Positions 26,247-33,416 of a DNA stretch of 64,000 bases are shown piece by piece. This stretch comes from an uncultured Myxococcales bacterium (GTDB lineage: Bacteria; Myxococcota_A; UBA9042). The notes beneath the pieces are model-generated. The model ran no database searches, was not told where the DNA came from, and saw only the letters and a program-made list of their open reading frames with translations. The position numbers and the translations under genes are program-made. The stretch lies in NCBI GenBank assembly GCA_903883645.1, contig CAISBR010000147.1:88482-152481 (forward strand), given 5' to 3'. Every line of letters starts with the position of its first letter. Positions within the stretch are counted from its first letter, which is position 1.

Positions 26247-27686
26247 CTAGTCCTCGTCTTCGTCGTCGGGCCGGCCGGCGACCAAGTCGTACTTGCGGGC
26301 AAGCCGCCGAAAATGCTTGCGATCTACATCTGCTTCGCGCGCTGCCTGCGACAGGTTGCCCGAGTGGCGACCGAGCAGCGAGCCGATGTATTCCTTCTCG
26401 AATGCGCCCAGCCAGGCCTCTTTGGCGATCTTGAAGGTTTGGTCGGCGAGCAACTGCGCCCCCGGCCCGCCGCGTTGACCGTGCAGGCTTTCGGTCGTCT
26501 GGGTCTCGCTGCGACGGGTGCGCGCCTGGCCAAAACCCGTAATATGATCGGGCAGATCCTCGAGCTGGATGAGGTCGCCCTCGGCAAAACTGCAGGCCCG
26601 CTCGACTACGTTGCCCAGCTCGCGCACGTTGCCCGGCCAGTCGTAGCCGCCCAGCGCGAGCCGCGCCTCGAACGACAGCCCCTTGACCCGCTGACCGTCG
26701 CCCACCCGGTTAAAGCTGCCCACGCGCAGCATATGCTGAACAAGCAAGGGAATATCGTCGCGCCGCTCGCGCAGAGCCGGGAGCTTTAGCCGCACTACAC
26801 CCAGGCGATAGAACAAGTCCTCGCGAAAACGCCCGGCTTTGACCTCTTCGGCTAGGTCGCGATTGGTCGCTGCCACCACCCGCACATCGATCTTGATCGG
26901 CCGATTGCCACCCACGCGGCGGATCTCGCGCTGCTCAAGGGCCCGCAGCAACTTCGGCTGCAAGTCCAGGGCCAATTCGCCGATCTCGTCTAAGAAAATC
27001 GTGCCGCCGTGGCTGATCTCAAACAGCCCCTGCCGCGATGCAAGCGCGCCGGTAAAGCTGCCCTTCTCGTGGCCAAACAGCTCGCTTTCAATCAGGTTTT
27101 GCGCGACTGCGCCACAGTCAAACACGATAAACGGATGATTGGCCCGCATCGACAGCTGGTGCACCGTTCGCGCTACGACTTCTTTGCCGGTGCCGGTCTC
27201 ACCCTCGAGCACCACCGTAGCCCCAGTCGGCGCGACTTTTTCAATGGCGCCCATCAGCTTACGCATCGACTCGGTCTTGCCTACGATGCCACCGAGCGAC
27301 TCGTGCAGGCTGGGCGTCAGCTCGACCTTTTCGTTCTGAATGTTAAAGCGCAGCTGGGTATTGCCCAGGCGGATCACGGAGCCCGACTTGAGCCAGGCCT
27401 CGCGGATGCGCACACGGTTGATCCAGGTGCCGTTGGTCGAGCGCAAGTCTTCGATCAAGAAGTCGTCGCTCTCTTGGTGGATGCGGGCGTGGTAGCGACT
27501 GACCTGATCGTCGTCGATGACGAGGTCGTTGTCGTCCATCGAACCCAGAGTAACGACACCCTGATCGAAGATGTACTCGGCGACGGTGCCATCGGGATCG
27601 GTGCGCACCAGTCGCGTGCGCCGCAGCATTAGACTCGACGGCGCATTGGGAGTGCCCAGAGCTGCTGGGTAATTGACCTCGGCCAC
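26247..27686 (-). CDS. FHA-domain sigma-54-dependent transcriptional activator
   Basis: At 479 residues it has an N-terminal FHA domain (about 38-115, with SRYHARIH and STNGTWIN) that would bind a phosphothreonine. The AAA+ sigma-54 interaction domain has Walker A GETGTGKE (162-169), the sigma-54 contact loop as GSFTGA (209-214, usual form GAFTGA), and Walker [13 protein letters not shown] (228-238). A C-terminal Fis-type helix-turn-helix includes [20 protein letters not shown]. It activates sigma-54 promoters, probably in response to Ser/Thr phosphorylation, which fits the kinase encoded nearby at 28492. FHA-type activators are characteristic of myxobacteria. It is the first gene of a tight operon with GT39 and the outer-membrane protein and may control them or distant targets. 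Confidence 0.93.
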   Translation of the reverse strand: MAEVNYPAALGTPNAPSSLMLRRTRLVRTDPDGTVAEYIFDQGVVTLGSMDDNDLVIDDDQVSRYHARIHQESDDFLIEDLRSTNGTWINRVRIREAWLKSGSVIRLGNTQLRFNIQNEKVELTPSLHESLGGIVGKTESMRKLMGAIEKVAPTGATVVLEGETGTGKEVVARTVHQLSMRANHPFIVFDCGAVAQNLIESELFGHEKGSFTGALASRQGLFEISHGGTIFLDEIGELALDLQPKLLRALEQREIRRVGGNRPIKIDVRVVAATNRDLAEEVKAGRFREDLFYRLGVVRLKLPALRERRDDIPLLVQHMLRVGSFNRVGDGQRVKGLSFEARLALGGYDWPGNVRELGNVVERACSFAEGDLIQLEDLPDHITGFGQARTRRSETQTTESLHGQRGGPGAQLLADQTFKIAKEAWLGAFEKEYIGSLLGRHSGNLSQAAREADVDRKHFRRLARKYDLVAGRPDDEDED

Positions 27687-27830
27687 GGCGATCCTTGGCT
27701 CCCGGTTGCGCGGGACGACTGGGGCACGCAGACCCTAGCTCTGGCGATGATGGCCAAAATAGCGACGGGCGTCCAGACCCCGGGACGTGGTTCGGCTCGG
27801 GCCAGGCTCAGAGGTGGACTAGACGTCGAC

Positions 27831-28256
27831 CTAGGCTTCGAACGACGTCATGCGCTGGCGACGCTTTTCGTACATCTTTTCGTGGTGTTCTTGCTTCTCT
27901 TTGCACTGAATGCAGTAATCCGTCTCGGGCCGGGCAATCAGCCGTGCCGCGCCGATGATCGCGTCGCACTCTTCGCAAAAATTGTACTCGCCCGCGTCGA
28001 TGCGGCGGACGGCCTTGTCGATTTTCTTGATCAAGGTCGCGTCGCGATCGCGCAGACGGTACTCAAAGGCCTGATCGTAGCCGACCGAGCTCAGGTCCAT
28101 CTCGTCGGCGACACGCAGCTCGTCGGGGTCTTGCAGCGACTCCGCAGCGCGCATCGCTTGCAGAATCTTTTCGCGCTTTTCGATCAGGACCGTGCGCTGC
28201 TTGGTCAGTTCCTCGTTGGTCAGTTCAACGGGTTCGAGCATTTCATTGAGGGCCAT
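27831..28256 (-). CDS. TraR/DksA family zinc-finger regulator
   Basis: The 141-residue protein has the DksA plan: a long coiled-coil hairpin (about 14-85) and a C4 zinc finger, C94-x2-C97-x17-C115-x2-C118. DksA-type proteins enter the secondary channel of RNA polymerase and adjust transcription, often with ppGpp. The hairpin tip reads DEMDLS (D51, D54), close to the D-x2-D-x-A motif of E. coli DksA but with Ser in place of the Ala. The start at 28256 follows GGAGG at ideal spacing, while the frame extends without homology to 28319. It lies between the Ser/Thr kinase and the FHA activator on the same strand, with 144 nt to the latter. Whether it is the main DksA or an accessory paralog cannot be told here. 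Confidence 0.9.
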   Translation of the reverse strand: MALNEMLEPVELTNEELTKQRTVLIEKREKILQAMRAAESLQDPDELRVADEMDLSSVGYDQAFEYRLRDRDATLIKKIDKAVRRIDAGEYNFCEECDAIIGAARLIARPETDYCIQCKEKQEHHEKMYEKRRQRMTSFEA

Positions 28257-28491
28257 GGCGTCCTCCGGTTGGTGTGCGCCCGGGGAGCCGGGCCGTCGAA
28301 TGGTTTGCTTGCCATGCACCGTGCGAGTTGCTTTCTCGTACTAGTTTAGGGCAAGCACGACCCGCCTGCCACCGGCAAAAAGGTCGCCCCGCAAATTGGA
28401 CGCCGCAGCGATGGCAGCGGGCCAGCGGGGCGACGGCAACGAACGGGCGTGACAGGCTAGGACGCCCCGTGGCAGTGGTCAAGGGCAGTTT
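28257..28491. other. Intergenic region, 235 nt
   Basis: This is the spacer between the Ser/Thr kinase end and the dksA-type start. I see only the GGAGG ribosome binding site next to 28256 and no clear promoter or terminator. Confidence 0.4.
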
Positions 28492-29499
28492 TCAGTGACT
28501 ACGCGTTGCGACGGTGCGCTGTGACCAAGCCTGCAGAATTTCGGGCAGGGCGGCGCGCCAACGGTGCCAGACCTCGGCGGCGTTGGCGGGGCGTGCGTGC
28601 GGCTCCTTGGCCAAAAGGTCGAGCACCAACTGGTCGACACTTTGGGGGATCCAGCGCCCTGCACTGCGGGCAGATGGCGGCGGCGGCGGCTCGTACACAT
28701 GGGCGCGCATTACCAGCCCCACCCGCGCCGCGGCAAACGGCAACTCGCCGGTCAGCATCTCGAAAAGCAACACTCCAAACGAATACAGGTCGGTGCGCCC
28801 ATCGACCGGGTCGGCCAGCACCTGCTCGGGGGCCATGGTCCACGCTGAGCCGATCACTTGCCGCGGTCGGGTCAGACCGCCGGTCTGCCGCGCAACATTG
28901 ATCTGCGACAGGTGCTTGGCGACACCAAAATCGATAAGCACCGCTCGCTCGAATTCAGCCTGGCCTGGCGGCCCAACGAGCACCACGTTTTCGCTTTTGA
29001 CATCGCGGTGCACGATGCCCTGCCGATGCAGAGAGGCGAGCGCCGCCAGCATGTCGTGGCCCACGGTGCTGATAGCCCGCGGCGACAAGGGTCCATCCGC
29101 CGCCAAGTGCAGCGCTAGATCGCGGCCCGGCAGCAGTGGCATCGCAATATACCAGCCCACCGCCGGGTCCTCGCCGCCGCCCAGCGAGCCGACAATACCG
29201 GGGTGATGAAGCCCCTCTAAGATGTAAATTTCGTTTTCAAAACGAGATACTAAGTCCGAATCACTCGAGCGCTCGCTATGCAACACCTTGACGGCACTTG
29301 CCGCGCCCATGTGGTGATCGACAGCGTAAAAGACAGTTGCAAACCCGCCTTGGCCGAGCACGCGCTCGAGTTGCCAACGACCGGCGACCACCTGGCCGAG
29401 CAGCGCCTGGTCGCGGGCGGTGATGGCGACCGCCGCGCCGTCGTAGGGGCAACAGCCGTGCACTGGTTCGATGTCGCGCGCGCAACAGGGGCAAAGCAT
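28492..29499 (-). CDS. Ser/Thr protein kinase with N-terminal zinc ribbon
   Basis: The 335-residue protein starts with a short cysteine cluster (CPCC, then HGCCPYDG) that probably binds zinc. An apparently complete protein kinase domain follows: glycine loop GQGGFATVFYAVD (49-61), Lys71 (SAVKVLH), catalytic loop HRDVKSEN (164-171), DFG 190-192, APE as MAPEQV, and DLYSFGVLLFEMLTGELPF. No transmembrane segment or extracellular sensor follows, so it is probably cytoplasmic. The start at 29499 was chosen because AAGG lies 8 nt upstream; the open frame extends into the sigma factor gene and is spurious there. It begins 10 nt after the ECF stop, so the two are an operon. A phospho-dependent partner (FHA sigma-54 activator) is encoded two genes downstream. 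Confidence 0.9.
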   Translation of the reverse strand: MLCPCCARDIEPVHGCCPYDGAAVAITARDQALLGQVVAGRWQLERVLGQGGFATVFYAVDHHMGAASAVKVLHSERSSDSDLVSRFENEIYILEGLHHPGIVGSLGGGEDPAVGWYIAMPLLPGRDLALHLAADGPLSPRAISTVGHDMLAALASLHRQGIVHRDVKSENVVLVGPPGQAEFERAVLIDFGVAKHLSQINVARQTGGLTRPRQVIGSAWTMAPEQVLADPVDGRTDLYSFGVLLFEMLTGELPFAAARVGLVMRAHVYEPPPPPSARSAGRWIPQSVDQLVLDLLAKEPHARPANAAEVWHRWRAALPEILQAWSQRTVATRSH

Positions 29500-29509
29500 G
29501 GGCATCGCC

Positions 29510-30373
29510 TTACGAAGCGGAATCGCCGCCCGGCTCACTGGCACCCAAAGCGCGGCCCAGCGCCTGCCGCACCAGAAACTGCGTCGCCACCGGCACCGAC
29601 GGTCCAGGACTCGCTTTGCACAGCGCCAGGGTGCGGCGCAGCGAATCGCAACGGCCCTGGCAGCGCGGGCAGGCGGCGAGGTGTTGCTCCATCCGCGAGC
29701 ATACATCGGGGCTTATGTCGCCCTCGAGATGCCGCGAGTACATGCTGAGCACATCGGGGCAAGAGTCCGATCCGCTCACCACCGTCGAAATCTTGAGCGA
29801 CGGCGCCAACTCTTCGCGCACCGCCAGCCGCGCCCGATGCAGCCGCGACTTGACCGCATCGATACGCAGGCCGAGCGCGTCGGCCACTTCGGGGGCGGTC
29901 AGGCCCTCTACATCGCGCAGCAGCAATACTTCGCGGTACATGGGCGACAGGTGGGTCATCGCCTCTTCGACGGCGTGGGCCAGCTGCGCTTGATCGAGGC
30001 GCAGGTCTACGGCGCTATCATCCGATGCAAGTCCCCGAATTTCGGCTGATTCATCGGTGTCAACCGACGCATCGGCGTGAATCACCGAACGGGTGCGCCG
30101 GCGCCGCTTGATGCAAAAGCTGCGGGCGATCTGGTACAGCCAGGTCGAGACCTGAGCCTGGCCGCGAAAGCCGGGCAACGTGCGGGTGGCCGCCATCAAG
30201 GTGTCTTGCACCACGTCCTCAGCCTCGGTGGCCGAGCGGCACATGCGCATGGCAAATCGGCCGACGCGCGGAGCATGGCGGGTCCACAAGACTTCGAGCG
30301 CACGCCGGTCGCCAGCTTGCGCCGCGGCAACCAGTTCTTGATCGGTACGAGCAGTGAAGTCAGGCACAGGCAT
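29510..30373 (-). CDS. ECF sigma factor with fused C-terminal zinc-finger domain
   Basis: At 287 residues it has sigma region 2 (about 12-90, with DVVQDTLMAATRTLPGF and VSTWLYQIARSFCIKRRRR) and region 4 (about 130-185, with LSPMYREVLLLRDVEGLTAPEVADALG and KSRLHRAR). A cysteine-rich tail follows (C205, C225, H231-x3-C235-x2-C238, C242, C252). The tail reads like a zf-HC2 anti-sigma domain (SRMEQHLAACPRC). Such a fusion could make the sigma factor self-regulated by metal or redox state, as described for Cys-rich-tailed ECF factors such as Myxococcus CorE. The start at 30373 begins the sigma homology; the open frame extends far upstream through non-coding sequence. It is co-directional with the kinase 10 nt downstream and divergent from the response regulator at 30533. 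Confidence 0.88.
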   Translation of the reverse strand: MPVPDFTARTDQELVAAAQAGDRRALEVLWTRHAPRVGRFAMRMCRSATEAEDVVQDTLMAATRTLPGFRGQAQVSTWLYQIARSFCIKRRRRTRSVIHADASVDTDESAEIRGLASDDSAVDLRLDQAQLAHAVEEAMTHLSPMYREVLLLRDVEGLTAPEVADALGLRIDAVKSRLHRARLAVREELAPSLKISTVVSGSDSCPDVLSMYSRHLEGDISPDVCSRMEQHLAACPRCQGRCDSLRRTLALCKASPGPSVPVATQFLVRQALGRALGASEPGGDSAS

Positions 30374-30466
30374 TTCCACGGCAACACCAGGCTGCGGGCG
30401 CGCAGAGTAGCGCGGAGCGGCCAATGGCGCCAATCGAGCGGCGCAACGCCAAGCCAGCGGGGCGCG

Positions 30467-30496
30467 TTGAAGCCTTGACGCTGCCCGTGCTAGGGT
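30467..30496 (+). promoter_or_regulatory. Candidate extended -10 promoter of the CusRS-like operon
   Basis: TTGAAG (30467-30472), 18-nt spacer, extended -10 TGC-TAGGGT (TAGGGT at 30491-30496). The transcript start would be about 30 nt upstream of the response regulator ATG at 30533. Confidence 0.35.
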
Positions 30497-30532
30497 GGCC
30501 GCGAGGCCCGTGCCCGGCCCAGTGGTTATCCT

Positions 30533-31216
30533 ATGTTTCGTCTGCTTATCGTCGAAGACGAGCCCGCGACCGCCGCGGAGCTGGCCACTGGCCTGACCCG
30601 CGCTGGCTACCACACCACGGTGGCCCACTCGGGCGAAGAGGCGCTGTTGACGGTGCTGGCGCAAGCCTTTGATGCGGTCGTGCTCGATGTGATGCTGCCA
30701 GGATTTTCGGGCTTTGAAGTGGTGCGGGCGATGCGTGAGCGCGGCTGCGCGGTGCCGGTGCTGTTCTTGTCGGCCTTGGGCGCGGTGGCGGATCGCGTGC
30801 GCGGCTTGCAAGAGGGTGGCGACGACTATCTGGTCAAGCCGTTTGCCCAAAGCGAGCTGCAGGCGCGGATTGCGGCGCTGCTGCGACGCGGTCAACCGAG
30901 CCAAGCGGCCGTTCCTACCGTGATTCAAGTCGGTGACCTGACCTGGGACCCCCAGCAGCAGCGGGTAACGCGCGCCGGCAAGCGCTTGGACCTGACGCCG
31001 AACGAGCTGACGCTGGTGGCTCTGCTGCTCGAGAACCGCGGTCAGGTGGTGACGCGCTCGCAAATCGCCCGCAGCGTGTGGCAGCTGGAGTTTGAGCCGC
31101 CCGGCAACACGATCGACGTACAGGTGCGGCGACTGCGCACCAAGATCGACGACCCCTATGACAAGAAGCTGATCCATACCAGGCGCGGCTTTGGCTACGT
31201 TCTCGAGGACTTGTGA
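30533..31216 (+). CDS. OmpR-family response regulator (CusR/CopR-like)
   Basis: The 227-residue protein has a receiver domain (E8-D9 pair, phospho-acceptor D52 in VVLDVMLPG, S80, K102 in YLVKPF) and a winged-helix DNA-binding domain (about 127-225, with LTPNELTLVALLLENRGQVV, VDVQVRRLRTKID-type and RRGFGYVLEDL blocks). It is closest in pattern to regulators of metal-efflux operons. The downstream kinase gene overlaps its stop by 4 nt (GTGA), so the two proteins are made in coupled fashion. It is divergent from the ECF sigma gene, sharing an intergenic space of about 160 nt. Confidence 0.93.
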   Translation: MFRLLIVEDEPATAAELATGLTRAGYHTTVAHSGEEALLTVLAQAFDAVVLDVMLPGFSGFEVVRAMRERGCAVPVLFLSALGAVADRVRGLQEGGDDYLVKPFAQSELQARIAALLRRGQPSQAAVPTVIQVGDLTWDPQQQRVTRAGKRLDLTPNELTLVALLLENRGQVVTRSQIARSVWQLEFEPPGNTIDVQVRRLRTKIDDPYDKKLIHTRRGFGYVLEDL

Positions 31217-32574
31217 CCCCTACCCGCCCAGCTGGCTCGGTGGTGCGCCGCTTGCAGCTCGGCTTCTTTGTCTCGGCCGCGCTGCTCGCGGGGCTGGTCG
31301 CGACGGTCATCGAGTGGTCGCTGCTAGATACTCTAGAGCAAGAAGACCGGCTGCTTATCGACGGGGTCGCGGCGGAGTTGGCGGCCCAAAGGGCGCTTGG
31401 GCAGCTCGAAGCCCACGCACACAGTCTGCAGGTGGTGCCGCTCGACTGGCAGGTGCTGGGCCAAGACGGGCAAGTGCGCATGCATAGTCAAGGTTTTGCC
31501 CAGCTCGGCCCGCTGCCGTGGCCGACGCCCGAGCAGGGACCCGTCGAGTGCGACCAGGGCGATCGGGTCTGGCTGTTGCGCACCGTGACGTTGGCAAAAA
31601 GCCGCGAACGGCTGCAAATTGCCCTGGATCGCACCGTTGAGATGCAGTTGATGTGGCGGCATCGCATGGTGGTGCTGCTGACGGTGGTGGTGGGCGCGGC
31701 AGCGGCGCTGTGGATTGGCCGGGCCTTGGCGCGGGCTGGCCTGCGACCCCTGCAGCGGATTGCCGAAGCCGCGGCCGAGATTGGCCCGGGACAGGCGTCG
31801 ATGCGCTTGGATTCGAGCGAGTTTCCGACTGAGTTGCAAGAGGTGGTGGGCCGGCTGAACGCCGCGCTCGAGCGCCTGCACCAGAGCGCCGTGGCCCTTG
31901 ACACGGTGGCTTCAGATATTGCCCATGAGCTGCGGACTCCACTGAATTTGCTGCGGCTTCGCCTAGAAAACCTGGGGTTGCAGCACCCCTTGCCTGCGGA
32001 CCTGGCGGGCGGACTCGGCGCGGCGCTCGAAGACATCGATGCAATGGCGCAAGTGCTTGAGCATCTGCTGTTTTTAGCACGAATTGAGCACGGGCACGGC
32101 GAGGCAAGGCCGGTAGCTGTCGAGCCGACAGCCGAGCTGCGCAAGGTAGAGCAATTCTTTGCTGCCGCCGCGGAAGAAGCTGGCGTGGTCCTGCAGGTTG
32201 CCGGTGCAGAGGTGGCGATCCTGGCCGATCCGGCCCTGCTACAGCGCGCCCTGCATAATTTGGTCGCCAATGCGCTGCGTTACGCCCCCCTTGGCACGAC
32301 GGTGCTGCTGTCGGTGCATCGCGAGGGCGACACCGCCGTGCTGGCCGTCGACGACAGTGGTCCAGGCCTGCCGCAGGCCGTGATCGACCGCCTGGGCGAA
32401 CGGTTTGTGCGATCCGAGCCGTCGCGCGAGCGGGCCACAGGCGGGAGCGGCCTGGGGCTGGCCATCGCCGCGCGCGTAGCAGAGGTACACCAAGGGCGCT
32501 TGGCGGCGCGCTTAGGTCCGGGTGGCCACGTCGAGCTGCGGTTGCCTGTGGCGGGGCCGCAGCCGGGCTGGTAG
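31213..32574 (+). CDS. Sensor histidine kinase (CusS-like)
   Basis: At 453 residues it has a first transmembrane helix (about 15-36), a periplasmic domain of about 115 residues containing a His pair (EAHAHS), a second helix (about 152-172, VVLLTVVVGAAAALWIG) and a HAMP segment. The HisKA domain has H238 (ASDIAHELRTPLN). The HATPase has LHNLVANALRYAP, DDSGPGLP and GGSGLGLAIA. It phosphorylates the regulator encoded just upstream. Architecture and length match heavy-metal sensor kinases such as CusS, but the metal ligand set is not evident, so the signal is inferred only. The GTG start at 31213 overlaps the regulator's TGA. Its 3' end overlaps the convergent lipoprotein gene by 63 nt. Confidence 0.92.
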   Translation: MTPTRPAGSVVRRLQLGFFVSAALLAGLVATVIEWSLLDTLEQEDRLLIDGVAAELAAQRALGQLEAHAHSLQVVPLDWQVLGQDGQVRMHSQGFAQLGPLPWPTPEQGPVECDQGDRVWLLRTVTLAKSRERLQIALDRTVEMQLMWRHRMVVLLTVVVGAAAALWIGRALARAGLRPLQRIAEAAAEIGPGQASMRLDSSEFPTELQEVVGRLNAALERLHQSAVALDTVASDIAHELRTPLNLLRLRLENLGLQHPLPADLAGGLGAALEDIDAMAQVLEHLLFLARIEHGHGEARPVAVEPTAELRKVEQFFAAAAEEAGVVLQVAGAEVAILADPALLQRALHNLVANALRYAPLGTTVLLSVHREGDTAVLAVDDSGPGLPQAVIDRLGERFVRSEPSRERATGGSGLGLAIAARVAEVHQGRLAARLGPGGHVELRLPVAGPQPGW

Positions 32575-33261
32575 GTTAGCAAACTCCATGTTCGGCAAGG
32601 GAATTGGCCAGCACGCGGATGGCGCGCCGCCGTCGCGACAATGGCCGATCGACTGCCGCTGCCCCGTGGGCAAGAGCTCGTGCGGTTGCAGTGGTGACCA
32701 GCGATCCCCTTCAATAACACGCATCTGCGACACGCCCGCCGCTACCTTGCCGTAGCTAACCCTTCCAAGCGGCGTCGCCAGCGCGCCCCGAACTTCGAGT
32801 TCGGCGCCCTCGTCGCGCAGCTCGAGCGCACCCTGCACGCGAATCTGCTGGGCACCGAGCGCCATGGTCAGCGTTGCGGCACGATGCCCCGTAAATACAA
32901 GCAAATCGCCCGGCGCGACACAGTCGTTACCCAGCACCGGGCCGCGCAGAGCCCCCGCCACCCACAGCTGCGCACCCGCCAAATGCGCCGGCTCATCGCC
33001 GGTGTAGCGGGCCTCGATGGCCTCGTCGCGACCGTTCACCACCCCATCGCCGTCTAGATCTTGGTCGCCCGGCGCCGCCAACACCTCGTTCAGCACCAGC
33101 TCGCCCGTCAGCATCGGCCGGCACGCCGCAGGCTGGGGGCTACTGAGCGCAGTCGCCGCCGCAGCCGGCTGCGCCACCGCGAACGGCATCGCCGGTAACT
33201 GCCAACAACCACTCGTAATCACAACAAAGAAGGCAAGAATCGTCGCATGAACCTTCGCCAT
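32512..33261 (-). CDS. Lamin-tail-like (LTD) lipoprotein
   Basis: The 249-residue protein has a signal sequence ending in VITSGC (possible lipidation at Cys19). A domain that looks like the lamin-tail fold follows: LVLNEVLAAPGDQDLDGDGVVN, then AHLAGAQLWV and VAPGDLLVFTG. The DQDLDGDGVVNG segment is a calcium-binding-like insert. Bacterial LTD domains occur in exported proteins and are often attached to nucleases or surface proteins; here no enzyme domain accompanies it. The start at 33261 follows GGAGGG at ideal spacing, and the longer open frame to 33345 lacks support. Its last 63 nt overlap the 3' end of the convergent histidine kinase gene, so the final 20 or so Arg/Pro-rich residues (RLRPRHRQPQLDVATRT) are shaped by the opposite gene. 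Confidence 0.72.
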   Translation of the reverse strand: MAKVHATILAFFVVITSGCWQLPAMPFAVAQPAAAATALSSPQPAACRPMLTGELVLNEVLAAPGDQDLDGDGVVNGRDEAIEARYTGDEPAHLAGAQLWVAGALRGPVLGNDCVAPGDLLVFTGHRAATLTMALGAQQIRVQGALELRDEGAELEVRGALATPLGRVSYGKVAAGVSQMRVIEGDRWSPLQPHELLPTGQRQSIGHCRDGGAPSACWPIPLPNMEFANLPARLRPRHRQPQLDVATRT

Positions 33262-33342
33262 CGCACCCTCCACGCGGCGCCAACTCAGCGTGGCCCGCAT
33301 AAGGGTGATCGATCTGGCGCGACGCTTTGCCGCGGTCGAGTG

Positions 33343-33394
33343 CAAAAAAACTTGCTAAAAAGCAGCAGGCCGGCGCTGGGGAGCGTCGGCCTGC
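33343..33394 (-). terminator. Rho-independent terminator of the lipoprotein at 33417
   Basis: A 13-bp stem with one mismatch (33365-33377 with 33382-33394, loop GGGG) lies just past the stop codon at 33417. On the minus strand it is followed by TTTTT and then a further T-run (33344-33350 region). This is the clearest terminator in the window. Confidence 0.85.
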
Positions 33395-33416
33395 CAACAA
33401 AGACTCTAAATTTCTG

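Noticed and set aside
30374..31177. Upstream extension of the ECF sigma frame through the opposite strand of the CusRS-like genes
   Set aside because: It is antisense to a response regulator with full homology and lacks any motif; sigma homology begins near 30373.
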